This document shows positions 15,546 to 24,143 of a stretch of DNA of 64,000 nucleotides, piece by piece. Under the pieces are notes generated by a model. It saw nothing but the letters and a program-made list of their open reading frames with translations, made no database searches and was not told the DNA's origin. Position 1 is the stretch's first letter. Each line of letters opens with the position of its first letter. Made by a program: the position numbers and the translations under genes. Source of the DNA: Streptomyces sp. NBC_00289. GTDB taxonomy: Bacteria; Actinomycetota; Actinomycetes; Streptomycetales; Streptomycetaceae. The stretch covers positions 1,860,001-1,924,000 of the forward strand of contig NZ_CP108046.1 in NCBI RefSeq assembly GCF_041435115.1. Direction: 5' to 3'.

Positions 15546-17156
15546 TCAGGTCCGCCTGGCGAGCTCGACCGCTCGTGCGGACGGGGTGTCCGTCCCCTCG
15601 ATCGACAGTGAACTCGGGCTCGCCGTAACGGATTCGGTCAGCCAGCGCTGGTCGTCGGAGCCGTCGCGGACCTTGACGACGATGTCGGCGCCCGGGCCAC
15701 TGGTGGTGGCGGCGAGGGCGAGCTGTTCCTGCCGGCGCGGCAGCAACTCGCCCCGCACGGTGAGGTCGTAGCGGACGTCGTCGGCGCGCTTCGACTTCTG
15801 GCCGGCGCAGGTGCCGAGGACGACCACACCGGCGTCGACGTGCGAGTCCAGGCACAGGTCGGGGTCGGCAGCGCTGCGCAGCAGCCCGTCGGTCCCGTAC
15901 GACCACTGCTGGGTCCCGGCGGCGGAGCAGGTTGCGAGCTGGGCCCCGGCCCCGGCCTTCACCTCGCCGCGGATGTCGAGGCACAGGTCGGCGCCGACGT
16001 TGCGGAGCCTGGTGCGGCCGGACCCGGTGGGGTGCTGGGCGGTGCCCGGGGAGGCGGAGGAGGCCGCGGGCGGGAGCTGGGAGCCGCGGCCGCCGGTCGC
16101 GCTGGTGGACGCGACCGGGCCGGCGCCGTCGTCCGGCGACCACAGTCCGGCCATGAGCACGCTCGCGAGCAGCGCGACGGAGACCAGGGCGACCCCGGTG
16201 AGCAGCGCCCGCGAGGACCGCAGGGCGGGCTGGACGCGCCGGCCCGGCACGGGGATCCTCGGCGGGACGCGCCGGCGGCCGCGGCCGTGCCGGGCGGCGC
16301 TGCGCGCCCGCGGTTCCTCCCGCGGCCGTTCCCGGCGGGAGTCGACATAGCGGCCGGCGCCCCGGCCGAGTACGGCCTCGGCGATGAGCAGGCCCAGCCC
16401 GCTGTCGAAATGGCTCAGTTGTTCGGCGGCATGACGGCAGTGGGAACACCCGTCCAGATGCTGCCGCACATCCGGCAGCAGCGCTCCGCCCCGGCGAATC
16501 GGGACGTCGAGGAGACGGTTGTAGAAGCGGCAGTCCTTCGTCGGCGCGAGTTCCCGATGGGCGTGTACACAACCTTCGCGGAATTTCTCCCGCGCCTGTT
16601 CGAGTGCGGCCGACGCGATGTCGGTGTCCATGCCCAGAAGAGCGGCCGGGACACTTACCGGCTCCGCCTCGACCTCGGTGTGCCACAGCAGACACCGGGC
16701 GAGTCCGGGAAGGGACTGGAATGAGCGCTCCGCCAGCTTGCGGTGTTCGAGCGTCACGGACATGCTCGAACGCTTACCGCCGCCCCCGGAATTTCTTCCC
16801 AGACCCGGCAGAACCCCTGATATGCGCTCCTCGGCCGACCACTGGAGGACCGTGTCGCGTACCGCCACCAGGAGGCGAGGTCGCAGCGCGAGGGCCGGCT
16901 CGCCGAGCGTGAGACGGTCGAGGACCTGGTGGAAGGCGGCCGCGGTGACCAGGGCGGCGGTGTCCGCCGGGGCGGCGAGACAGCCGACGGCGTAGGAGTG
17001 TGCGGGTTGCCAGTGGCGGGCCATCAGCAGCGCGACGGAATGGGCCGCCTCTCCCTCGGAGCGGCCTCTCAGCCGGGCGGCCAGGTTCTCGTCGGATTCT
17101 CCGGGAACACCGCCGGGCGGAGGGTAAGGCGGGCGAGAGGGGTGGGGGGTGGGCAC
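15546..17156 (-). CDS. Sigma-like / ZAS zinc motif / membrane / ricin-lectin fusion protein (paralogue A)
   Basis: A 536-aa protein starting at a GTG with AAAGGA upstream. Residues 20-115 weakly resemble sigma region 2, and 146-195 (SFQSLPGLARCLLWHTEVEA ... LEQAREKFRE) resemble sigma region 4. A ZAS-type motif His233-x3-Cys237-x2-Cys240 follows, as in zinc anti-sigma factors. A basic linker leads to a membrane helix at 317-338, a Pro/Ser-rich stalk and a ricin-type trefoil (381-506) with CLDIRG, QQWSY and CLDSH motifs. Topology should be cytoplasmic sigma/ZAS and extracellular lectin. Its closest relative here is the gene at 27972-29792, with ZAS residues at identical numbers. It may be a carbohydrate-sensing membrane regulator; whether the sigma part binds DNA is unknown. 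Confidence 0.85.
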   Translation of the reverse strand: MPTPHPSRPPYPPPGGVPGESDENLAARLRGRSEGEAAHSVALLMARHWQPAHSYAVGCLAAPADTAALVTAAAFHQVLDRLTLGEPALALRPRLLVAVRDTVLQWSAEERISGVLPGLGRNSGGGGKRSSMSVTLEHRKLAERSFQSLPGLARCLLWHTEVEAEPVSVPAALLGMDTDIASAALEQAREKFREGCVHAHRELAPTKDCRFYNRLLDVPIRRGGALLPDVRQHLDGCSHCRHAAEQLSHFDSGLGLLIAEAVLGRGAGRYVDSRRERPREEPRARSAARHGRGRRRVPPRIPVPGRRVQPALRSSRALLTGVALVSVALLASVLMAGLWSPDDGAGPVASTSATGGRGSQLPPAASSASPGTAQHPTGSGRTRLRNVGADLCLDIRGEVKAGAGAQLATCSAAGTQQWSYGTDGLLRSAADPDLCLDSHVDAGVVVLGTCAGQKSKRADDVRYDLTVRGELLPRRQEQLALAATTSGPGADIVVKVRDGSDDQRWLTESVTASPSSLSIEGTDTPSARAVELARRT

Positions 17157-17625
17157 TGAACGGATTCCTTTCCCACACGCACGGGATACGCAGGGAGCAT
17201 GAATTCACGAACGTCCGTCCGACCCGGTTCCCCACGAGACGAATGCGACCCGGGCCTTACCCCCCGCACGGGTGGTTCACCCTCGCACACGTCACTCACG
17301 GCCAACAAGGCACCCGGGCAACTTCCACCCCATTGAAGGAAAGTCAGGCGAGGGGGCAACTGGCTTTTTTCGTAAGGACTTTCGACATTCCATGAGTCCG
17401 GTGTGAAAGGCGCGCACAGGCCGAGCCCCGTGTGAATCGCGCGCACACGCAGGGGCGCCGCGCACGCTCCCGGCGCTCGGGACGGCGTAGTCCACTGGAG
17501 GCGGCCCTTCTCGAAGGCCCCGCGCGGGACGGCGGCTCTCCCGCGCGAAACGGGCCGCCGACCCCGTTCCTCCCGCCCTCGGTCGGCGGCCCCGAGAAGG
17601 CAGGACCGCTGCCCGCCGGCGGACC
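17157..17625. other. Intergenic region with a 29-bp-spaced imperfect direct repeat
   Basis: No gene is seen in these 469 bp. GTGTGAA-n2/3-CGCGCACA units occur at 17401 and 17430 (29-bp spacing), operator-like in spacing. A TTTTTT run at about 17365 makes this stretch less GC-rich than its surroundings. It contains the promoter of the minus-strand lectin gene at 17156, but no hexamers stand out. Confidence 0.4.
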
Positions 17626-18003
17626 TCAGAGCTGCCAGGAGCGCAGCCGGTCCGCGGCCGCGTGGACGTCGGCCTTGCCGGAGATCAGGTCACGGGCGAG
17701 ATCCACGAGAGCGCCGTACGGCGGGTCGACGCCGGCGCCGCTGACGACCATGTACGCCACCGCCACGGAGCAGGCGAAGCGGGCGTTGGCCGACGGCAGG
17801 GGCTTGAGCACCGCGAGCGTGTGCAGCAGCGCCGCGGCACGCCAGGCGGGGTCGGAGTCGGTGCCCGGCCGGGGCGGGTCGACGCGGTGGCGGGCGACGG
17901 CGGCCACCAGCGCCGACAAGTCGTTGACCGTGGGCCGGCCCGGCAGCACTTCCTCATGGCGCTGGAGCAGCCAGGGCACGTCGATGTGGATGACGGGGGC
18001 CAT
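17626..18003 (-). CDS. Fic/Doc-type toxin with degenerate Fic motif
   Basis: A 125-aa protein resembling the toxin half of Streptomyces fic-family toxin-antitoxin pairs (IHIDVPWLLQRHEEVLPGRP start, AWRAAALLHTLA helix). In active Fic/Doc proteins the next segment is HxFx(D/E)GN(G/K)R. Here it reads LKPLPSANAR (66-75): the catalytic His is missing, but Asn73 and Arg75 remain. AMP- or phospho-transfer chemistry is therefore doubtful, though the same degenerate form may be typical of this subfamily. It starts 3 nt after the antitoxin stop, a typical TA operon arrangement. There is no membrane segment. Confidence 0.8.
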   Translation of the reverse strand: MAPVIHIDVPWLLQRHEEVLPGRPTVNDLSALVAAVARHRVDPPRPGTDSDPAWRAAALLHTLAVLKPLPSANARFACSVAVAYMVVSGAGVDPPYGALVDLARDLISGKADVHAAADRLRSWQL

Positions 18004-18006
18004 CGC

Positions 18007-18252
18007 TCAGGCGGCCCGTCCCTCGCCCTTGGCGGGCGGTTCGTCGTCGGGGAAGGCGGCCGCGAACTCCTCGGCGTGGGACGCGAAGAAGCGGCGGAAA
18101 GCCTCCGCGCCTTCCTGGAGCGCCCGGTGCCGGGCGATGTCGGCCGCGGCCGCCGCGCGCACCAGGGCCTTCATCGAGGTACCCCGCTCCTTGGCGATCT
18201 GCCGCAGATCCTCAAGCTCGCGTTCGCTGAACTCCACGTTGAGAGCTGGCAT
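18007..18252 (-). CDS. Antitoxin, probable ribbon-helix-helix type
   Basis: An 81-aa protein upstream of and nearly touching the Fic-like toxin. Residues 3-35 (ALNVEFSERELEDLRQIAKE ... SMKALVRAA) have the beta-strand, helix, helix pattern of Arc/CopG-type ribbon-helix-helix repressors. The C-terminal half is a charged helix (RALQEGAEAFRRFFASHAEEF) that could wrap the toxin. It is predicted to bind its own promoter just right of 18252 and to neutralise the partner. Assignment rests on pattern and operon order. Confidence 0.75.
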   Translation of the reverse strand: MPALNVEFSERELEDLRQIAKERGTSMKALVRAAAAADIARHRALQEGAEAFRRFFASHAEEFAAAFPDDEPPAKGEGRAA

Positions 18253-18336
18253 GTCCGCACGGTACAGCGCGGGTACTCGCCCGTAAATAAGACCAGGTCG
18301 GACACGCCTCCAGACGGTACCGACGGAACCCGCCGG

Positions 18337-18387
18337 GACAGGTGGGGAGCGGTCCCGGCGAGGCGCCGGGGCCGCTCCCCGCCTGTC
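18337..18387. terminator. Long hairpin at the end of the cellulase gene
   Basis: 24-nt arms (18337-18360 with 18364-18387) with two differences and a 3-nt AGG loop, 3 nt beyond the GH9 stop codon. The differences are G-U wobbles in plus-strand RNA and A-C mismatches in minus-strand RNA, so it should work both ways, insulating the antitoxin promoter from cellulase transcription. Confidence 0.75.
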
Positions 18388-18390
18388 GGG

Positions 18391-20634
18391 CTATCCCTGG
18401 TCCGCCACGAAGGACGCCATCCTGGCCAGCGCCGCGTTCCAGTTGATCGCCGTCTCGTTCGTCGACCAGGACTGGATGTCGTCGATGTAGCAGAACTGGC
18501 CGACGCAGCCCTGGAGTTTGCTCTGCGCGTAGGGGTCCTGAATGGCGGAGTTGGGGCCGCCGGCGAGGGTGCCGGGCGGCGGATCGGGCAGCTCGGGGTC
18601 GAGTTCACGGGCGTACCAACGGCTGTGCTGGCGGTGTGAGTTGACCTCCCCGTAGCCGGTCACGTAGGAGATGTTCAGCGCGTTGCGGCCCAGGACGTAG
18701 TCCATGCTCTGGAGCGCGCCGTCACGGTACTTCGCGGCACCGGTGAGGTCGTAGGCGGTGGCGAGGACGACCGCGTTGTTGAGGACCTGGTGACTGGAGC
18801 CCCAGTCGTAGCGGTTGCCCTCGGGGGCGTAGGGCATGCCGTACGGCTGTGCCTCGAGGGTGTCCAGGTAGCGGCCCGCGGCCTGGACGACCGACCGGCG
18901 CACCCTGTCCCGGCCGGGCAGCTTGCTCGGCACCGTGGCGAGGTCCAGTCGTCCCGCCGCGGCCGTCCGGCTCCAGTCGAGGCCGAGGGGGCCGAAGATG
19001 TCGGCGGTGTGGACCGGGGAGCCGGTGACGTGGTCCGCGAACTGCTTCTCACCCGTGGTGAGGTACAGCTCCGCGGCCGCCCAGTAGAACTCGTCGGTCG
19101 CGTCGGCGTCCGCGTAGGCGCCGCCTCCGGTCGCGTCGCTCTCCGAGGCGTACACCTCGGGGTGGGCGAGCGCCGCCGACCAGGCCGTGCGGGCCGCCGT
19201 CAGCGCCTTCGCGGCGAACCGCCGGTCGTAGGGCCGGTACAGGCGGGCGGCCTGCGCGGCCGTCGCCGCGAGGTTCAGGGTGGCCGCGGTGGACGGCGGG
19301 TGCAGCTCGCGCTGCTGCGGGTCGTCGCTCGGCAGCAGCGGAAGGCCGGTCCACTGCTCGTCGTGGACCTTGTGGTGGGCCATGCCGGCCAGCAGCCGGC
19401 CGGCGGGCACCTGCATGCTCAGCAGGAACTCCAGCTCCCAGCGGGCCTCGTCGAGGATGTCCGGCACCTTGTTGCCGCTCTCGGGGACGGCGAGGGTGCC
19501 GTCGCCGAGCTTCGCCGGGCGGCCGGTGCGGGCCAGCTGTGAGCGTTCGTAGGTGCTGAGCAGTTCCCAGGTGGCGATGCCGCCGTTGACCACGTACTTG
19601 CCGTGGTCGCCGGCGTCGTACCAGCCGCCGGAGACGTCGAGGCGGTAGTCGCAGCCGCCCGCCTGGCACGGCACGTCCAGGTCGCCCCGGTTGGGCGCCA
19701 CGCCGAGGTGGCCGGCGGGGCGGGCGTAGCCGGGGCGCAGGTCGTCGCGGATCGCGATGCCGCTGCGCTGTGTGTAGTAGTACTTCAGGGCGTCCAGGCG
19801 CAGCCGCTCGTACGCGCTCGTGCCGATGTCGAACGGGCGGCTCGCCTCCCCGTCCGCGACCAGGGTGAAGCCGTCGCCGCGCCCGCGGTAGCCGCCGAAG
19901 TCGATCGAGTGGACGTTCTGCCCGGAGGAGGCGTCGACGCCGCGCGGCACGGTCCGGCCGTGGGCGACCACCCCGCCGCGGGCGTTCTTCAGCTGCCAGG
20001 GCAGCTTCCCGGTCGCGCCGGTGACCAGGGTGGCGTTCTTCGGACCGGAGGGCAGGTAGGCCACCTGGTTGACGCGCACCCGCGGTCCGGTGTCGGGCTC
20101 GTACACCTCGGGCGGTACGCCGCCGAGCAGGGACACGTCGTCCATGCACAGGCGCCAGGCGTCCGCGCTGCCGCCGGCCTGGAGGGCGACCTGGCCCTCG
20201 GTGGTGTCGACGGGCGAGGTGAAGGTGTAGGTGTACGCGTCGCCGGACACGCTCAGCTGCGGGCTCACCTCGAAGTAGGTGTCGTACGGCGACACCGACA
20301 GGCCCACGATCGCCCGCACCACGTGACCCGCGGGCGAACCGTTCGCGGTGAACGTGAACCGGTAGGACTCCCCCTTGACCAGGGTGATGTCGTTCTGGCC
20401 GACGGCGGCGTCCCAGCGGTTGGCGGTGCCGCCGGGCACTTCCGCGCAGAGCTGCCCGCCGGACAGGCCCGCGGTGACGTTGGCGGTCGTCCACCAGGGG
20501 GCGGTGGTGGTGTCGAAGGTTCCGTTCCTGATCTGCTCGACCTCGTCGGCGGCGGCCGGTCCGGCCGGCAGCGCGGTGAGGGCCGCTCCCAGCAGGGCCG
20601 CCAGGGTCAGCGCGGTGGTTCTGCGTCGTTTCAC
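18391..20634 (-). CDS. Secreted GH9 endoglucanase with N-terminal CBM4/9
   Basis: A 747-aa secreted cellulase. The GTG at 20634 follows a GAGGAG site at 8 nt spacing. Domains: signal peptide 1-28 ([20 protein letters not shown] start, cleavage near PAAADE), a CBM4/9-type jelly roll (about 30-175), a CelD-N Ig-like domain (about 183-270, [10 protein letters not shown]), then the GH9 (alpha/alpha)6 barrel to the C-terminus. [12 protein letters not shown] carries the catalytic Asp pair, and [11 protein letters not shown] near the end the proton-donor Glu. No C-terminal CBM is present. A perfect CebR-type palindrome lies 39 bp upstream of the start, indicating cellobiose induction. The gene follows a GH2 gene, from which a hairpin separates it. 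Confidence 0.95.
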   Translation of the reverse strand: MKRRRTTALTLAALLGAALTALPAGPAAADEVEQIRNGTFDTTTAPWWTTANVTAGLSGGQLCAEVPGGTANRWDAAVGQNDITLVKGESYRFTFTANGSPAGHVVRAIVGLSVSPYDTYFEVSPQLSVSGDAYTYTFTSPVDTTEGQVALQAGGSADAWRLCMDDVSLLGGVPPEVYEPDTGPRVRVNQVAYLPSGPKNATLVTGATGKLPWQLKNARGGVVAHGRTVPRGVDASSGQNVHSIDFGGYRGRGDGFTLVADGEASRPFDIGTSAYERLRLDALKYYYTQRSGIAIRDDLRPGYARPAGHLGVAPNRGDLDVPCQAGGCDYRLDVSGGWYDAGDHGKYVVNGGIATWELLSTYERSQLARTGRPAKLGDGTLAVPESGNKVPDILDEARWELEFLLSMQVPAGRLLAGMAHHKVHDEQWTGLPLLPSDDPQQRELHPPSTAATLNLAATAAQAARLYRPYDRRFAAKALTAARTAWSAALAHPEVYASESDATGGGAYADADATDEFYWAAAELYLTTGEKQFADHVTGSPVHTADIFGPLGLDWSRTAAAGRLDLATVPSKLPGRDRVRRSVVQAAGRYLDTLEAQPYGMPYAPEGNRYDWGSSHQVLNNAVVLATAYDLTGAAKYRDGALQSMDYVLGRNALNISYVTGYGEVNSHRQHSRWYARELDPELPDPPPGTLAGGPNSAIQDPYAQSKLQGCVGQFCYIDDIQSWSTNETAINWNAALARMASFVADQG

Positions 20635-20672
20635 GTCTGGGCTCCTCGGGGGAGGTGCGGGTGACGCTCCCG

Positions 20673-20686
20673 TGGGAGCGCTCCCA
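20673..20686. promoter_or_regulatory. CebR box upstream of GH9 cellulase
   Basis: The perfect 14-bp palindrome TGGGAGCGCTCCCA is identical to the consensus operator of CebR, the LacI-family cellobiose/cellotriose repressor of Streptomyces. It sits 38 nt upstream of the GH9 start codon and so should block transcription unless cello-oligosaccharide is present. The cebR gene itself is not in the window. Confidence 0.9.
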
Positions 20687-20732
20687 GAGGCGGACGCAGG
20701 CCATGTTTGTTGCAGGCATGACACCCCGTCAA

Positions 20733-20766
20733 CGGTCCGGACGAGACTCTTTTCCCGTCCGGACCG
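20733..20766 (-). terminator. Terminator hairpin after the GH2 gene
   Basis: Perfect 11-bp stem (20733-20743 with 20756-20766) with a 12-nt loop, 13 nt past the GH2 stop codon and upstream of the GH9 CebR box, so the two hydrolase genes are separately transcribed. Confidence 0.75.
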
Positions 20767-20779
20767 GATCGAGGCCCGC

Positions 20780-23700
20780 TCAGCCCGCCGGGATCTCCAG
20801 CCGGCTGATGCGCACCGCCCCTCGGACCCCGCCCGGATGGGCGCTGGTGAGTGTCAGCCGCAACCGTGAGCCGCGCACGCCGTCGAAGGTCAGTACCGTC
20901 GGGGCGTCCGAGACGGTGGCCCAGTCGACGGCCGCGCCGGTGACCGGGACGTACCGGCGGCCGTCCCACACCGCGGCCTCGACCGAGGCGGGCAGGCTGT
21001 GCGTGCTGTCGACGGTGAAGGAGATCTCCGCCCGGTCGAAGGTCCTGGACCGCCCCCAGTCGACGGACACCCAGTCCTCGGGCCGCGCCCCGGCGAAGGC
21101 GGGCAGCAGAGCGGTCGCCGACTTGGCGAAGGCGTTGGACCAGCCGGTGGCCGGGTCGCCGTCCAGCATCGCGGCGGGCAGGGTGTCGGGGCGGCCGGAG
21201 TAACCGGCGTCCGCGGAGGGGTGGTCCCTCGGCGCGGGGTGGTCCGGCTCGAACGCGACGGCCGGGGTGGTGGCGGCCGACCGGACGGGCGTGGTGCGTA
21301 CGGTCGCGGTGCCGGCCCTCAGTCCCGCCGCGCGGGCCGTCACCCTCAGGCGACCCGGCGCGCTGCCGGACCGGACGATGGCGAGCGCCTTGCCGTGGAA
21401 GGCGGTGCGCGTGCTCGCCTGGTACCGCTCGGCGCTCTCCTGGCGGCCGTTGTCGAGTCCGGCGAGGGAGCCGCCCGTCACCGCGAAGGAGATCAGGTCC
21501 TCGGCGTCGGGCACCAGCACGCCGTGGGCGTCGACGACCTCCGCCGTCACGAAGAGCAGCGAACGCCCGTCCGCGGCGAGGGACGTGCGATCCGCGGTGA
21601 GCCGTACGGCGTGCGGCGCCCCGGCGGTACGCAGCACGTCGGTGGCCACCACCTTGCCACCCCGGCGCGCCACGGCCTTCAACTCTCCCTTTTTGTAGGG
21701 CACTTGCCAGGTGAGGTGGAGCTTGCCCGCGCTGCCGTTCGGGCTGGTGTAGCTGCCGGGGTGGGGGCCGTCGGTGAAGGTCTTGTCGTCGCCCGTGGCC
21801 TCGGTGGTCTCCAGGTACGTACGGCCGTCGACGGTCTTCTTCGTGTCGAAGGTGCGGGTGCCGAGGGAGGTGCCGTCGAGGAACAGTTCGACGGTGTCGA
21901 CGTTGCTGTACGCCCACACCTCGACCGTGTCGCCCGCCGCGTGGTTCCAGGTCATGGGCACCAGATGGACCATGGGCTCGCCGGTCCACTGGCTCCGGAA
22001 CAGGTGGTACATGTCCTTGGGGAACCCGGCCGTGTCCACCGCGCCGAAGAAGGACGCCTTCACCGGGAACACGTCGTACGGCGTGGGCTCGCCGATGTAG
22101 TCGATGCCCGACCACAGGAACTGCCCGGCGAACCACTTCCGGTCCCGGTCCTTCTTGTGCCCGTACTCGCCGCTCATGGTCCAGGAGGCGAGGTTGTTGT
22201 CGTAGGACGACGTGGCGCGCCGGCCGGGGGTGTGGTTCTCGCCGGTGTTCAGGTGTTCCGGCTCCTGGTAGGCGCCCCGCGTCGAGGTCTCCGACGACGA
22301 CTCCGACTCGAAGAGGAAGAGGTGGGGGTAGGCCTCGTGCAGGGCGTCCACGGACTTGGCGGTGTTGTAGTTGAGGCCGAGGCCGTCCAGCTTGGCCAGC
22401 ATGAGGTCTGCGGCCGAGCCCTTCGCGGGCAGCCTGCGGTACTTGTCGGAGCCGATGACGAGCGGGCGGGTGTCGTCGGCGGCCCGCACGGCGGCGATGA
22501 TCCGGTCGGCCATGGCGAGCCCGGCGGTGGAGGTGGAGTCCGGGATCTCGTTGCCGATGGACCACAGGACGACGGCGGGCGAGTTGCGGGCCGCGAGCAC
22601 CATCTCGGTCGCGTCCCGCTCGCACCACTCGTCGAAGAACCGGCCGTAGTCGTACCGCGTCTTGGCGGTGCGCCAGCAGTCGAACGCCTCCACCATCATC
22701 ACGATGCCGAGCTCCTCGCAGACCTGGATCATCTCCGGCGAGGGCGGGTTGTGCGAGGTGCGGAAGGCGTTGACCCCCATGGACTTCATGAGGGTCATCT
22801 GTCTGCGGACGGCGTCGGCGCTGACCGCCGCGCCGAGCGCGCCCAGGTCGTGGTGCAGGTCGACACCCCGGATCTTGGTGTGGGCGCCGTTGAGGTGGAA
22901 GCCCTCGTCCGGGTCGAAGCGGAAGGTTCGTATGCCGAAGGGGGTGCGGTAGGTGTCCACGGTGCGGCCGCCGACGCGCAGTTCGGTTTCCAGGGTGTAG
23001 CGGAACGGGTCGGCGAAGTCCCACAACCGGGGCCGCCCGACGACGAGTTCGTGTGTCTCGCTCGCCCTGTCGCCGACGGTCACCGTGGTGGCGGCGCGGG
23101 CCACGGTGCGACCGTGCGGGCCCTTGATCCGCGACCTGATCTCGACCGGGCCCGGCGCGCCGGACTCGTTCGCCACGGAGGTCCGCACCCGGACGACGGC
23201 CCGCTCCCCGGTGACCTCCGGCGTGCTGACCCGGGTGCCCCAGCGCTCCACGTGCACCGGGTCGGTCACGACCAGGCGGGCCTCGCGGTAGATGCCGCTG
23301 CCCGAGTACCAGCGGCTGCTGGGCAGACGGTTCTGCACCCTGACCGCGATCACGTTCCGGGCGGTGCCGTCGGCGTGCAGCAGGCCGGTGAGGTCGAAGG
23401 CGAAGCCGGTGTAGCCGTAGGGATGACGGCCCACCTCGGTGCCGTTGCAGTAGACGGTGGAGTCCATGTAGACGCCGTCGAACTCCACCGAGATCCGCCG
23501 GCCGGCGAGGGCGGGCGGCAGGGTGAAGGCGATGCGGTACCAGCCGAGGCCGCCGGGGAAGAACCCGGTGCCGCTGGTGGTGCCGTGCTCGGTGGTCGGG
23601 GTCTGCTCGATGCTCCAGTCGTGCGGTACGGCGACCTCGCGCCATCCCGAGTCGTCGTGGCCGGGGCTCGCGGCGTCGGCGTACGCACCGGTCGGGTCGG

Positions 23701-23878
23701 TGATCCCGGCCGGGTCGACCAGCGCGAAACGCCAGCCGTCGCGCAGGGCGACCGTACTGCGGCCGGCCGCGCCCGTGGCCGCCGCGTCCGTGGCCGAGGC
23801 AGCCGGGGCGTTCAGGAGCACCCCGGTCGCCGGCGCGGCCGTGGAGGCGATCAAAACCGATCTGCGAGTGACCGTCAT
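20780..23878 (-). CDS. Secreted GH2 family beta-galactosidase-type glycosidase
   Basis: A 1032-aa secreted glycosidase. The ATG at 23878 follows [18 protein letters not shown] motif marks a Tat-type signal peptide ending near ASATDA. The order is the sugar-binding jelly roll (about 40-215), an Ig-like sandwich, the GH2 TIM barrel with NLH-type [16 protein letters not shown] and acid/base Glu in WSIGNEIPD, and the nucleophile Glu in [15 protein letters not shown]. Further Ig-like/DUF4982-type domains and a discoidin-like CBM (about 900-1030, [13 protein letters not shown] ... VSVDWG) follow. It probably releases galactose from plant polymers outside the cell. Beta-galactosidase is favoured over glucuronidase by the overall architecture, but specificity is not proven. 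Confidence 0.9.
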   Translation of the reverse strand: MTVTRRSVLIASTAAPATGVLLNAPAASATDAAATGAAGRSTVALRDGWRFALVDPAGITDPTGAYADAASPGHDDSGWREVAVPHDWSIEQTPTTEHGTTSGTGFFPGGLGWYRIAFTLPPALAGRRISVEFDGVYMDSTVYCNGTEVGRHPYGYTGFAFDLTGLLHADGTARNVIAVRVQNRLPSSRWYSGSGIYREARLVVTDPVHVERWGTRVSTPEVTGERAVVRVRTSVANESGAPGPVEIRSRIKGPHGRTVARAATTVTVGDRASETHELVVGRPRLWDFADPFRYTLETELRVGGRTVDTYRTPFGIRTFRFDPDEGFHLNGAHTKIRGVDLHHDLGALGAAVSADAVRRQMTLMKSMGVNAFRTSHNPPSPEMIQVCEELGIVMMVEAFDCWRTAKTRYDYGRFFDEWCERDATEMVLAARNSPAVVLWSIGNEIPDSTSTAGLAMADRIIAAVRAADDTRPLVIGSDKYRRLPAKGSAADLMLAKLDGLGLNYNTAKSVDALHEAYPHLFLFESESSSETSTRGAYQEPEHLNTGENHTPGRRATSSYDNNLASWTMSGEYGHKKDRDRKWFAGQFLWSGIDYIGEPTPYDVFPVKASFFGAVDTAGFPKDMYHLFRSQWTGEPMVHLVPMTWNHAAGDTVEVWAYSNVDTVELFLDGTSLGTRTFDTKKTVDGRTYLETTEATGDDKTFTDGPHPGSYTSPNGSAGKLHLTWQVPYKKGELKAVARRGGKVVATDVLRTAGAPHAVRLTADRTSLAADGRSLLFVTAEVVDAHGVLVPDAEDLISFAVTGGSLAGLDNGRQESAERYQASTRTAFHGKALAIVRSGSAPGRLRVTARAAGLRAGTATVRTTPVRSAATTPAVAFEPDHPAPRDHPSADAGYSGRPDTLPAAMLDGDPATGWSNAFAKSATALLPAFAGARPEDWVSVDWGRSRTFDRAEISFTVDSTHSLPASVEAAVWDGRRYVPVTGAAVDWATVSDAPTVLTFDGVRGSRLRLTLTSAHPGGVRGAVRISRLEIPAG

Positions 23879-24143
23879 GGCGACTCTCCCTCATCAGGGA
23901 CCAGAAGTACTCACAACTGATCGTGAACAAACAGATTCTGACGGTGCGCCACGCGCAACCGTCAAGGGTGCGGTGAGCTGCTTCTGTTCCGGACGCCACA
24001 ACGGCCGAAATTCCCCCTTGACCGTGTATGGCCCGCCGCACACCGCACACACAGGGTTCACCGTCCGCGCAGGTGCGCGAGCCACTAGGCTGGAACCCAG
24101 GTGACGCGCCTGTTCACTGTGAGTGCGCGATGGAGTGGCGAGG

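Noticed and set aside
20999..23920. 973-codon plus-strand open frame opposite the GH2 gene
   Set aside because: Shadow of the GH2 coding strand; Val/Gly/Arg-rich low-complexity translation and no ribosome site.
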